NCBI GenBank assembly: GCA_024036415.1
Contig: JAMWET010001661.1
Coordinates: forward strand, 1,364,001 to 1,428,000
Direction: 5' to 3'
Source of the DNA: Prochilodus magdalenae
Lineage: Eukaryota > Chordata > Actinopteri > Characiformes > Prochilodontidae
Length of the DNA stretch: 64,000 bases
In this document: positions 23,527 to 34,125 of the stretch, in pieces
Layout: each line of letters begins with the position of its first letter
How positions within the stretch are numbered: position 1 is the first letter of the stretch
The notes under the pieces: model-generated
Database searches by the model: none
Seen by the model: the letters and a program-made list of their open reading frames with translations, nothing else
What the model was told of the DNA's origin: nothing
Position numbers and translations under genes: made by a program

Positions 23527-24129
23527 TTAGACAGATATTGATCCAACCTCTTTAAAACGCTCAAAACATCACAAGGAGAAGAGGCCCTGCTGAAATAAAC
23601 GGTGGACTCCGGAAAAGGGCTCAGAAAAGGAATGTAAGGCCAAAGCACAAAAAGCATTTATAATGAAGTTCAAATATACCTAATAGATGATATAATGGAC
23701 AAGACCTGTCGCTCTTCCTCTGTCATTTACCGTCTGTTCTTGAAATACTGTGCAGGATTTGAGGAAAAACATAAACAATAAAAGTGATTAACGTTTCTGT
23801 TTCAAAACACATTCAAAAGCAATTTCCTTATAATTCATTATTATGTTTTGTGGATATTTGAGTCAAAACATGGAAAAGGATGTTTTCATTCTCTCACGCT
23901 CCTTTTGCAACAATTGCAAGTGAAACTTCATTCACCAAAACGGCAATTCCGCACCATGTGATCAGGTTGAAGGACATGTTTGGGGTGGTTGAAAAGAAAA
24001 GGATGAATGTACGTAGCAGTAAGGGTCTATACACAGTTCGTTCTTGTATCTTCACATGCTGTTATACGCATATTAGTATTTACTATTTAATAATTTATAT
24101 TTACTTAAATGTAACTGAAAGCTTAAACC
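23527..24129. other. Unique AT-rich non-coding DNA
   Basis: Nothing recognised. The 144-codon + frame that starts at 23880 runs into the dispersed repeat at 24.13 kb and has no recognisable domain. Confidence 0.4.
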
Positions 24130-24355
24130 ATTTAACAAAATTTAGCATTTCAATAAAAAAAAGCAAATTTTTTGACAGATTTCTCTTTAATATTAACATG
24201 CCTGTGTTTTTGACTCGTCTCTGTCCAAAGAAAACCAGTATCTCCAAGTATCTCCAAAGTCAAACACTTTCTTTATATGTTAATGTAAGGAGTTTTAATG
24301 CAAAGTTATTTTGAGCATTTCTATTGGTCCATTAGTCAGTGTCAAACAGTATTGT
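24130..24355 (-). repeat. Unclassified dispersed repeat, copy A
   Basis: Read on the minus strand it carries 'ggaccaatagaaatgctca', 'ccttacattaa' and 'ggagatacttggagatactg'. The same words in the same order occur at 30.18-30.42 kb (minus) and 32.43-32.65 kb (plus). No coding capacity is seen. Confidence 0.6.
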
Positions 24356-25287
24356 CATTGACAGCTACTAAGCTTAAATTGTGCAGAAAAACAAATATTG
24401 CAACAAAAAAAAAAAAGATAGAGTTACTTTTTTGGACTGCAACAATATGCAAATGAGCTCAATGTTGACTCTTATATGCAAATAAGCTCTAGTCTGATTT
24501 GCATTCAAAAAAACAGTTCCGAAACGCACTGTTGTTTCTACACTGCTGTAGGCTGCAGAGGTGGATGTATATGGTAAAAGAATATTTTCACAAAATGAAT
24601 GTAATGCCAGCATACCACAAAATTCAGTTTCAGGTGATACAGGCCCTTTAAGCATGATTACGTCTTCGGTTTCTGAGCCGGCTTCTTGCCCAGCCTTCTA
24701 TGTCCCTGTGTTCTCTGAACCAGACACATTACACTGGTTTCAGAGCAGGTCTGGGAATGGGGGGATTTTTCTTTCAGTAGCAAAGCCAAGTCCTGCTAAC
24801 ATGCTATCATCAAAGCCTGCACTGGGCAAACTGGTGCCGTTCCAGTGTGTCTCTGGCACGCCGGGCCGGCCCGACAGGTTATCTGCTGAGAGGAGAGGAT
24901 AATTAGCCAAGCAGAAGCGTCTCGGGGAAGGAGCTGATGCTAATCCCAGCCAGAAAAGAGCCTGGATCTGCAAATCCATGCCGAACTGTCACTCAGCACA
25001 GCGCTCAGCTCTTATTGACAGCCAGCAAGTCTCCCCAGCAAAACACATTCATCTGGGCCAATGCCAGCGCTGACGTTTTTGGGTTAGCAAACTCTCCGAC
25101 GCAGAGCCGTGGAGTTAAGAATAGGGTTCTCGAGGTGCGGCCTCATTATGTACATCATGAGCACGCGGTGCGCTCCACAAAAAGCAGCTATTATCTCTGT
25201 TTATCATTCTTTTTTCTCCCTCACAGAAAGGAATCCAGCCTACATAGAGCTGAATTAAAGCACTAATCCACAGGACATCATGTCCTA
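24356..25287. other. Unique DNA; conserved-looking block at 24.64-25.11 kb
   Basis: The region 24.64-25.11 kb has higher GC and more CpG, with open frames on both strands but no recognisable protein. 'gataattagccaagcagaag' and 'cagcgctgacgtttttgggt' are the sort of text seen in conserved non-coding elements. No evidence beyond appearance. Confidence 0.35.
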
Positions 25288-25345
25288 TCAAAGGGGAATT
25301 CTACAAAATGTTTGCATAAGTAACTGGTTAAGATGCTAGCGCTGT
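25288..25345. repeat. Unclassified dispersed repeat ('gaattccac' family), short copy
   Basis: 'aaggggaattctacaaaatg', then 'tttgcataagtaactggtta', matches the layout of the copies at 10.60 and 25.46 kb. Confidence 0.45.
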
Positions 25346-25455
25346 TTATTAGCCATCATAAAAGATTTTTTTAAATCTTATCTGTAAATATATGCACTTT
25401 TTAGTATTATGTTTTAGCGTTTGGCTAGATGTTGATAAATACTACCTCTTTTGAA

Positions 25456-25770
25456 GGAGAATTCCACTGATTTCTCAAACTTTTCTGCATAATTACATGG
25501 TCAAGATCGTTCAGTGTGATGAATGAAGGCCACTGCGTTATAGTAAGTTGGCTCAGTAATAAAGGAATGCAGTTGCTGTGATGTGATAAGCATAAACATG
25601 CGCATTTTTAAACATTTCAAGTGCACCTCAGCTGCTCAGATATCAGGACCAAAACGATCCGTTTTGTAATCATAAAGTACCGTTTAACACGCGCCTGAAA
25701 TACGGACACATCATCCTTTAAGGGTGAGATTCATTATTCTGCCACTGGAGTTCATCAGTCCCTCCGGATC
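25456..25770. repeat. Unclassified dispersed repeat ('gaattccac' family), longer copy
   Basis: It starts 'gaaggagaattccactgatt' and continues with 'tctgcataattacatggtca' and 'gttcagtgtgatgaatgaag'. I remember similar text as a common fish repeat but cannot name it. The right limit is uncertain. Confidence 0.45.
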
Positions 25771-25806
25771 TCTGTATAAAAAGTAGTGACCCTTAACAAG
25801 GTGCTT

Positions 25807-25856
25807 GAGTGGTTAAGTGCACGCAGTAAAAAAGCTTGTGACGGCTGCATGTTCTG
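25807..25856. repeat. Dispersed repeat fragment, copy 2 of 2
   Basis: 'ttaagtgcacgcagtaaaaa' and 'cttgtgacggctgcatgttc' pair with 23478-23526. The same short text partly recurs near 43.16 kb ('gcatgatggctacat'). Confidence 0.6.
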
Positions 25857-26049
25857 TAGCCTTTCTCTGCCACAGGCATCGATCTTCAGAGGGCTAACTG
25901 CAGCCAGGCTATTAAAGAGCCCATATCTTACATTTTCCCACACTGACACCTTTTTGTGGTTTATATACCATTCATTCATCTTTACATGATCCATTTCACA
26001 ATTCCTGTCAATATCTTATGATTAAATAAGCTGTTTTCATTGATGTGGC

Positions 26050-26146
26050 TTTGAGAAATATGTAAATGAGCTCTGTTCTTATTGGCTTCCCTCTACTCTG
26101 CCTTGTACACGCTTTATAACTATCTCAGCCTTGAGCAGGTGGGGCT
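26050..26146. repeat. Unclassified dispersed repeat ('atatgtaaatgagctc' family)
   Basis: It has 'aaatatgtaaatgagctctg', 'ttcttattggcttccctcta' and 'cttgagcaggtggggctaaa'. Partial copies lie at 8.16, 39.84 and 53.50 kb. Confidence 0.55.
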
Positions 26147-26630
26147 AAACCAGATAGCCAGATGCCTACAAATGGGTTGCAACATGCCGGACATCTCGGC
26201 ATGGAGACGTAAAGGATCCTAATGGCGTCCTGTGATAGTCCATCCCATCCATCTTCAATATTCTCACACAGTTCCTCCGGAATTTGGGATAGGGGTGGAG
26301 TGACACCATGCCTCCTAGACATGTATGACAACAAACCATTCATCTCTGCACTGACCACGGTTCCTAAACCAAATAGCCAGATGCCTGCAAATGGGTTGCA
26401 ACATGCCGGACATCTCGGCATTGAGGCGTAAAGGATCCTAAAGGTGTCCTGTGATAATCCATTCCATCCATCTTCAATATTCTCACGCAGTTCCTCCAGA
26501 TTTTGGGGTAGGGGTGGAGTGACACCAGGCCTCCTAGACATGCATGACAACAAACCATTCATCTCGGCACTGACCACGGTGCCTACACGTCATTTGTCGG
26601 TCGACTTCATTAAGATAAAAGCAGGAAAGG
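26147..26630 (-). mobile_element. Tc1-type transposase fragment in a 219-bp tandem duplication
   Basis: Two diverged copies of one segment lie head to tail: 26147-26365 and 26366-26584. The period is 219 bp, or 73 codons, so the minus-strand frame stays open through both (about 150 codons). Each copy encodes a transposase C-terminal region: 'NIEDGWDGLSQD', then 'ILY.SMPRC', ending where the family has RGGHT. The two copies differ at many sites, so the duplication is not recent. The final 45 bp match the flank of the copy at 35.6 kb. Confidence 0.82.
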
Positions 26631-26642
26631 TTTGATTCTTGA

Positions 26643-26892
26643 TGTCTGGAGTCCTTGTGTCCTTGCATGTTCTCTCTGTGCCTGTGTGGGTTTCTTACCA
26701 CAGTCCAAAGATATGGAGCCCTGGAGATACTAAATTGCCCCTAGGTGTGAGTGTGTATGTCTGTTTGTTGGCCCTGGGATGAATTGGAAGCTTGTCCAGT
26801 GTGTATCCTGCCTTCTGCCCATTGAATGCTGGGATAGGCTCCAGCACCCACTGTGACACAGAGGGATAAAGTGGTTTAGATGGTGAGTGAAT
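26643..26892 (+). mobile_element. tRNA-headed SINE-like repeat, head missing
   Basis: The body is 'tgcatgttctctctgtgcct', 'cacagtccaaagatatgg', 'gagatactaaattgccccta', 'gtccagtgtgtatcctgcct' and 'gctgggataggctccagcac'. This is the familiar fish SINE/retroposon body; the tRNA-like head is truncated. The copy at 51.83-52.04 kb keeps the head and overlaps this one in the middle. Confidence 0.8.
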
Positions 26893-29279
26893 GTTCAAGG
26901 AATCATGTTCTGAATCATGACCATGCCTCCCATGAGTAGTGTTAACTGTATAACACAGGTTTGCGTGTCTTTTGTTTCAATAAGTCAGCATTTCTGTATC
27001 TTTGTGAGATCACACGAACCCACAGGCAGCCATTTTGTTTTCACAGTGCAAAACAACCTGACCACAAACCGAAACATGCGAACCATACCGAGACCTCAAG
27101 AGAAGCTTTGAGTTCGGCTCATCTGTGGGTCTGTTTATAGGCCACTGAGTTCGTTTGACGTATGCACACGTACATGGAAAGACAAAACTCAGCGATCTGA
27201 GACCACTTGAAATGCTGAGTGATTAAACAGCATGAGATGCCTCCAGCACTGCACGCCTGCTTAAAGAAACACCACACTGTAACTATTGCTGTGACTGTGG
27301 TAAACATGGCTACTTACCTCCTACAGCAGCGTTACAAGAGTCATGAGTGTGAGATTTTCTAGTTTGAAGACTAGGGAAACCCCTCTCAATGATGAACCTT
27401 GAAGGGAGCGAACTTTTGGAAAACTGTAGCTGCTTTAGGGTGGATAGTTGATGGAATTTCAGGACTTCTTTTTCCCCATTTCTCATTGTATGATGTATTA
27501 GCATGAAGCATGCTGGGTATTTTTGTGAAAGAACAGTGATGATTGGAAAAATAAAAAGCATTGCAAATCATAAATTCTCTCAAAGCGATGAGGCTGAGGG
27601 ATGCTGTGCTACGCAACAAATAACATGTTAATTGAGTCACCACCCTACATATCCCAGCTCTCCCACCATATGGTCGTACAAAATGATAGCAACCAACCGG
27701 TGTACTGGATTAAGCCCAATGCTTTACCGTAAAGCATGCATCTACTCTGCTCCAATTAATAGTTTTAGGCCAGAATGCCTCTTTCATATACCAAAAGTAA
27801 ATATTTAAGTGAAGATGAGTAAAGATTTGGGATGGCAACTTATTTGTGTTTGCCAATCAAACAATCATCTATTATTATGACTGGGAAGTTGAAGGATTGG
27901 CAAAAGTTAAAATGAACATTAATAAAACTAAATAAATCCAAACAAGACTAAATGAAGTTTAAACAAGAACGAGAGGTAAAATAGCAATATTATATGTAAT
28001 GCAAAAAATGTAAATACCAACTAACATAGATACTAGAGCTACAGACTAGTGGACTTTACTGTTTAGCAATAGCTTGATGTTGACTGGTCACTGATCACAT
28101 GATTACGACACCAACATTGTGGACACTTTGTAGAAAACAACACGTGTCTCCAGTTTCCTGAAGGGTAGCGATGTGATCCAGGGCTTGTTGGAAAGGGCAC
28201 GCCACACTCTACCCTTGCAGAGAAGTTCTCTGGACCTCTGCCACAGGAAAGCAACTTGGCAAGACCACCCAGGGTGCTCATAAGTCAGATACAAATTTGC
28301 TCTGTTACCATGAAAGCCAGCAAGGCTCATGGGAAAGGATGTATCATGTTGTATTTACCTGGGAAGTTTGGCTTCATTTCAGTATTTTAAATTCACTTGT
28401 TGCAAAGCATTGGCTTTTTCTGTACTCATGACAATATCAGAGATTAGTCAGTGTTGACAATGTCAAAGGCAGGCAACTCCTAGTAGAGTAATGAGTTAAA
28501 ATGTTCAGTAATATAGTACAAAACAATAGAGGGAAAATATAATTCACTTTAGCCCCACCCCTTTTTCTCAGCACTCCAACCACTGCTATCCACAAATGCC
28601 TTGAGCCTTTAGTCTGTTAACTGTGCCCCACTGTTTAAAGTAAAGCTCGTTCGCTGTAGTTAGAGGAGCTGTGGCAAGTGACAATCCATCCACGATAATG
28701 CTGCTCACCCAGCCTAAAACCAGTTTTTGCAGAAATAGTTCTGAAATATCATTATTTACATGTTGCAGTAAAGCACTTTAGCTCAGTATAACTAGGTTTA
28801 GGCTAGTCAGGGTTCGGCAGTGTTGCTTGGGTTTATATAAATCCACTGTTCTGGTTGACTGCCATTGTTTACTATCACCATAGTGTGGAAGATAGTTAAT
28901 AGCCTTATGTAATGACACTGTCAGGCTAGGGACATTTCTACCAAGTTAGCTCACAGCATTAAATTATATATCACGTAAAGGAACAGTGGAGTTGACAGTG
29001 GAGAACTTTTTAAGAAGGTAAAAAGTAAAGATAAGTAAAGATAGACATACATTTCTAAGCTTAGATTTTGGCAACTGATTTTGCCAAAGGTTTAACCTGG
29101 CATGTTTTTGTTTACTTTCAATATTATTATTACTAATTTACATTACATTGCTGTATTTGTAGTGCTTCTATGCCTCTCATGTGTATTTAGATTTGTTTTA
29201 TATCAGGTTTTTGCTTTTAAGACCTTTAGACACTCCTTTTAAGTTACATTGTATGCTAGGCGCTATACAAATCAAGCTT
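26893..29279. other. Unique non-coding DNA
   Basis: No gene or recognised repeat over 2.4 kb. Frames at 27310-27643 and 28063-28330 on the minus strand are short, overlap one another and are unlike any family I know. Confidence 0.45.
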
Positions 29280-29280
29280 A

Positions 29281-29341
<61 letters not shown>
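29280..29341. repeat. (ATT)n microsatellite
   Basis: About 20 perfect ATT units; the longest clean trinucleotide run in the window. The Leu-rich frame across it is an artefact. Confidence 0.98.
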
Positions 29342-30183
29342 GTACTCAAATGTGACATTGTACAAAATCAGATAAAATCCTGCTGAAATGAACTCTTATT
29401 GGTGGAAAACATAAACAGGAGAAAATCCGGCCGAAGCTTTAGGAGGTATAAACGATGCAATTCAGTCACACTGGGTTTACTAAAGCGTGTGGAGGAGCCT
29501 CTATTTGAATCCTACAGATCCTAGTGGTTTATCCTCACACTCACACTGTGCCTTTGAAAGGAACTGATGAACAGCAGAGATTAATTAGATTATTAGCTAT
29601 GCATGCGTACATTTGTTCTAGACCTTCAGGATCTTACCAGAGGGCACCGATTCCACCACACAGAGACTTCATCTAATCCAAACTACCACATTATGCGCAT
29701 GATAAATTCAGTGAGGGGAAAGAGTGTTTCTTTAACCGCAGGAAGCGCAGCGGCTATTTAAGAGGAACCACAAGCGGAGCGGCATGAGGAAGAGGAGGAA
29801 TAGGAGGAGGTGATGATGATGAATAAATGCTAAACAGTCATACTGAGGGTGATATGAAGTAAACTACACTCTAACAGGCCACTCAGTGTTTCAGATGGAG
29901 TGGACAATTGGAGAAACAATAATCTTCGGATCTGAAGTCTTAAGATGATGTAGGTGGACAAATATGTGTGTTGAAAGGGTTTTAAAGCTGCATATATACT
30001 GTACTTGTATTAATATATAATTAGAGTTATCAAAATTACTACAAAATCAAGCCCTACTGATACTTTACTCTAAAATTCACTCACTCATGCATGTGTAGCC
30101 GTCTGATGTTTCTCCAGCAGGGTGCGTTAATTAACACATGAAAATATGGATACAACGACAAACCACAATTTAGCCACTGAGTT
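29342..30183. other. Unique non-coding DNA
   Basis: No gene recognised. The stretch at 29.58-29.82 kb ('gattaattagattattagct' onwards, then a GAGGAAGAGGAGGA run) may be a conserved element. Confidence 0.4.
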
Positions 30184-30420
30184 GAAAAATATATATCTCC
30201 ATATATCTCCAAAATAGCAACTTTACAGGAGAGGCCAAAAACCTCATTTAACTTTAATGTAAGTCATTGGAACCAGACGTCCTTCCAAAGAGTTTTGGGC
30301 GATTTCTGTTGGTCCATTCATCATGAGATTCTCACGCAGTGTAAACAATAGCTGATTTGTTTAAATGCTGCATAAAAGTAAAAATGGACAAAAGTGGAGA
30401 TACATGTTTTTCATTGGACG
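30184..30420 (-). repeat. Unclassified dispersed repeat, copy B
   Basis: The + strand has 'ctccaaaatagcaactttac', 'aggagaggccaaaaacctca' and 'tttctgttggtccattcatc'. It is the reverse complement of the layout at 32.43-32.65 kb ('cctctcctgtaaacatatca'). The family is unknown to me. Confidence 0.65.
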
Positions 30421-31334
30421 ACAATAAATTACTTGCCATCACACCTTAAAAAAATTTTCAAGCAAAAATTTTATTCTTGAAAAAATGTAATGGCTAGTAA
30501 ACGGATTGTCTTCTAACATTTTATTAATTGCTAGCTTTTGAAATATTACACAAAATAATGGCCCCTTTCTGTCAAAGTTACCTATGACAAAAATAATACA
30601 CAGAATGTTTTTTTTTTTTAGCAAAACATTTGGAATCATTATGGAATGATTGTGAAAGGGTTTTTCCAAGAGACATGTATCCCTGTAAAGAAACATTCAG
30701 AAACCTTTAGTTCTAACATTAGGCACAACGATTTCATCAAAATTTACAAGCACTAATGTGGTAAGAAATGAAAGTTTAGAAACTGCACATGCTGCACAAC
30801 TATTCCATTTTTCAAAAAACTGCAGGTCTGAAATGATGTCATAAATAAAAAAACAGCATGATTTAATAACCAATAGTAGTAATAATCAATAGTAGTGACT
30901 TAACTCCCCCCGTCTGACTTATTGTATGCTCAGATATTTAGATCTGCCTAAATATTTAAACATCCGTCCATGGACAGCGAGGGATGTTTGCTGACTAATT
31001 GAAATAACAAGGCGTCATGCCATCTCACTAGATATAAGCGCCCACACTAATGCAGAGCTATGGTATAACTTCTCAGGTACGCTTTGCTATGGGCTTTGAA
31101 AATTTTAGGTGATGAAATCCTAGACATGTTCCAGAAAAACACCACATTAAATGTGGATGATTACGAGGAAGCTCCAGTTCCAGAAAGGAAAACGTGCCGC
31201 TGAACAGGTCGAAAAAAAGTGGTTAAATATAGACATGTCCCAGCGCTGGGCCGTAACGTTCCTACAAGCAGCACAGTTCTCCGTTTAACTAGATTTCCTA
31301 CGTTTCTCAAACGTTACATCATTTTATTACATCA
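30421..31334. other. Unique AT-rich non-coding DNA
   Basis: No gene or clear repeat recognised. Confidence 0.45.
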
Positions 31335-31560
31335 CACAACCAAAAGTATCCAGACAGTCATTCTAACGAGTGAATTCCGGCCACCCATTACTGACACAGC
31401 TTGTACAAACTCCATACAGGAGCACTGACCAATGCTCTGGAACAGCTTCGCATGAGCCTGCGTTCACTAAGCGTGGACTAGAGAGGGTATCAAGCCCTCC
31501 AGCATTGGGGCTCTGGAGCATGGAGTGATGGTGCTTCCTGTTTACTGCTAAAATGAGCAA
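31335..31560 (+). mobile_element. Tc1-type transposon remnant (a different subtype)
   Basis: It opens with a terminal-like 'caaccaaaagtatccagaca'. Further on it has 'tgacacagcttgtacaaact', 'aacagcttcgcatgagcctg' and 'ccagcattggggctctggag', in which traces of the transposase sequence before the first catalytic Asp can be read. Heavily decayed, and only part is present. Confidence 0.65.
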
Positions 31561-31725
31561 TAGCTGTAGATATAGCTGTATTCAGTGGCTGAAAGGACGC
31601 CTCCATGTGCAAATGTTTAGTGATATTTTTTTAGTATCAGAAATTGAGCAGCAAATCTGTGACACCTTTTTAAAGCCATGATAATAGATCTACCTTAAAA
31701 TGGCTATTTGAAATTTTGAACTAAC

Positions 31726-31768
31726 CTTTCTTTCTTTCTTTCCTTCTTTCTTTCTTTCTTTCTTTCTT
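31726..31768. repeat. (TTTC)n microsatellite
   Basis: About ten TTTC units with one TTCC interruption. Confidence 0.96.
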
Positions 31769-31848
31769 AAGTTATTTATTTGTATGTTGGTGTTTTACAA
31801 TAAGGTTTTAAATTTGAATTTAAATCCTGGCTTGAATATTATTAGAGC

Positions 31849-31950
31849 GTTTCTCTGCATACTTTGTTACCCTGTTCTTCAATGGTCAGGACCCCCAAAG
31901 GACCACCACAGAGCAGGTATTACATGGGGGTGGATCATTCTCGGCACTAG
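31849..31950. repeat. Foldback-type repeat, left-arm fragment
   Basis: 'gtttctctgcatactttgtt', 'cttcaatggtcaggaccccc', 'accaccacagagcaggtatt' and 'gggtggatcattctcggcac'. This is one of the better-preserved arm copies in the window. Confidence 0.8.
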
Positions 31951-32117
31951 GGCTGATAAATTGGAAAAACATGAAGTAACAGTGATCATTAAGTGTATGT
32001 GTAGATTTGTATACACTGGCTTTGATTTGTTTGGTCACATACACAGTTCGGTATGATGCTACTTAGTTGGCCAGTCCACAGCATCTGTCCGTCACTGTCG
32101 CCTAAGACACTAAAACA

Positions 32118-32142
32118 AAGAGAGAGCAAGAGAGAGAGAGAG

Positions 32143-32185
<43 letters not shown>

Positions 32186-32202
32186 AAGAGAGAGAGAGAG
32201 AG

Positions 32203-32265
<63 letters not shown>

Positions 32266-32293
32266 AAGAGAGAGCAAGAGAGAGAGAGAGAGG

Positions 32294-32351
<58 letters not shown>

Positions 32352-32352
32352 T
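32118..32352. repeat. (GA)n microsatellite with GAGCAAGA interruptions
   Basis: About 235 bp of nearly pure GA with recurrent 'gagagcaagagag' and 'agaaagag' variants, which suggests higher-order amplification. The Arg-Glu frame across it is an artefact. Triplex-prone. Confidence 0.97.
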
Positions 32353-32429
32353 ATTATTTATAATTCACCTTTAGCTTTTTACCTACAGACTGACTACACA
32401 GCATTTGAAAAAATCATGAAGAGCTTTAG

Positions 32430-32645
32430 AGTAAAGTAGTTTAGAGTTTTGGAGCTCTACAACTGCCCATGACATTGTCTAAAAATTTCACATTGACTGG
32501 ACTAATAGAAATGCATCAATCAAATTGCTGTGAAATAATCTCTGTACATTAGATCACACTGGAGAGAATTTCCGGCCTCTCCTGTAAACATATCATTTTT
32601 GAAGATACTTATTTTCCTTTGGTCACAAATGTGCAACATTTAAAG
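32430..32645 (+). repeat. Unclassified dispersed repeat, copy C
   Basis: 'ggagctctacaactgcccat', 'actggactaatagaaatgca', 'ccggcctctcctgtaaacat' and 'gaagatacttattttccttt'. Related copies on the minus strand lie at 24.13 and 30.18 kb. No coding region is evident. Confidence 0.62.
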
Positions 32646-32721
32646 GTTAATTAAAGGAAAGATCTGGATGATGCTACCTGAAAGCAATCCCACAGCCAGC
32701 ACCCAACCCATTCACATACTG

Positions 32722-32984
32722 TATATAAAGGGGTGGTCAGTGTACCCAGGTCCTGATTCCACACCAAAATTTCCACCATGTCTTTGACTTCCACAGGGGG
32801 AGAGTTGTTTTGCTATCAGCAGAATAACCCACCAGCCTCTTTCCATCCTGCCACCCCCGCCACCCCCGTTCACCCATTAACATTACTACCCAGCCAGAGG
32901 TCCCTGCCACCCTGGTATAGTTTTCTAGATCCAGCACTGCCCCCTGAACCTGCCCCTGGCACCATAACGAATCAGTGCAAATAG
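32722..32984 (+). other. TATA-like box followed by a 68-codon frame (speculative)
   Basis: TATATAAA at 32722-32729 is followed 49 bp later by an ATG at 32778 in a good vertebrate context ('ttccaccatgt'). The frame of 68 codons is rich in Pro ('HPATPATPVHPLTLLP') and ends at a stop near 32984. I do not recognise the peptide, and a TATA plus ATG at this distance is expected by chance somewhere in 64 kb. Not called a gene. Confidence 0.15.
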
Positions 32985-33137
32985 ACCTGAACGAACTGAA
33001 CTTCTCAGCACTGTATGGCATAGTTCTCCAGAATACTGTATGGTATACTGTGCGGAGCACCAATCCTTTTCACTCAGTCCTTTTGACATTATGCTGCCCT
33101 TTCTGGACAGTCCATGTGAACATTCACTAGAAGGACG

Positions 33138-33205
33138 TCTGCCAGGATTAATTAACGTTCTTTCTTTCTTCATTTCCCTTTTAAACAATACCAGCTCACA
33201 CAGCA
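33138..33205. repeat. 68-bp duplicated segment, copy 1
   Basis: 'tctgccaggattaattaacg', 'cttcatttcccttttaaaca' and 'cagctcacacagca'. It is nearly identical to 34060-34125 (a 2-bp length difference and a handful of changes). It contains TTAATTAA. Confidence 0.88.
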
Positions 33206-33439
33206 GGGGTCGAAACTTTGATCCTGACACTCACATTATGACCCAGACGGAATGGGTTGCTTTAGCATGTTTTTTTTTTATTTGAAATACAATTTTTAAT
33301 TTGCTTTTAATTTTGCAGTTTGACCTGCTGACTGACTCCATAAGACTTAAAAAAGAAACTATATAATATTATTACTGTCCAATGCAAAAGCAAATATCTC
33401 ATTTTTCTGTGATTCTTAGTTTTTTGGGTTTAGTTTAGT

Positions 33440-34007
33440 TGAGAGTTTTGAAGTTCTTGACACTGCAGATCTCCCAGACTTCATTTATCAGAGTGCACTA
33501 TCCAATGAGGTCACCCTCACATGTCTTCAGTCAGCCAATTACTCATGCTCTAACTCGCCTGAATACTGATTTGTTTCACCTGTCGCTAATCACCCAGCCT
33601 GCTTATAAACCCCACACACAGAGAGCAAAGTTTTGCCAAACCTAGTTTCTCTCTGCATGTTTCTCACTTGCCTTTTGCTGATTCTGGTTTGACTATCCTT
33701 CAACTTCCACTCTCTCCTTAAATTCTCTCTTTATCCTGGTTGCCTGATTCCTTGCCTCACTGGTTTTCCACCCTCCATCCGTTCTCCTGAATACTCTCTT
33801 GTATTAACCCTTTGATTCTGTCTGCTGGGTTGTTCGATTTCCTGGTTCTCGGCCTATGCTTGTCTTTTTACCGATGACCTGGCATTGCCCGTTTGTTATG
33901 CATGTTTGTCCTTTGCTGTTGTTTACAGTTACCAGATTGTTCAGTAAAACCTGTCTGACTTTTAGCTTTGCGTATGTTGCGCCAAGTTCTGCGTGCCTGA
34001 TTTCACA
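33440..34007 (+). mobile_element. LTR-like segment (probable old solo LTR)
   Basis: The layout fits a fish LTR: 'ctgcagatctcccagacttc' near the start, a TATA box at 33603-33609 in 'gcttataaacccc', a pyrimidine-rich CTGATTC/CTTGCC stretch, an 'agtaaaac' signal near 33945, and an end at 'gcgtgcctgatttcaca'. I find no clear target duplication and no internal region. The 5' limit is uncertain. It sits between the two copies of the 68-bp segment. Confidence 0.55.
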
Positions 34008-34059
34008 ATGATTTTCACAAAACTTGATGATTAAGCCAAAAGAAATGCACCTGCAATCA

Positions 34060-34125
34060 TCTGCCAGGATTAATTAACGCTCTCCCTCTTCATTTCCCTT
34101 TTAAACAATAGCAGCTCACACAGCA
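34060..34125. repeat. 66-bp duplicated segment, copy 2
   Basis: Pairs with 33138-33205, same orientation, offset 922 bp. The sequence after each copy is unrelated, so only this short segment is shared. Confidence 0.88.

Noticed and set aside
28063..28330. Minus-strand frame with a 'GNWRHVLFS' stretch resembling the Tc1 WxxVLWSD block
   Set aside because: The similarity is limited to a few residues, no catalytic Asp follows, and no terminal repeats or neighbouring transposase blocks are found.
32053..32439. 128-codon frame of alternating Arg and Glu
   Set aside because: Translation of the (GA)n microsatellite.
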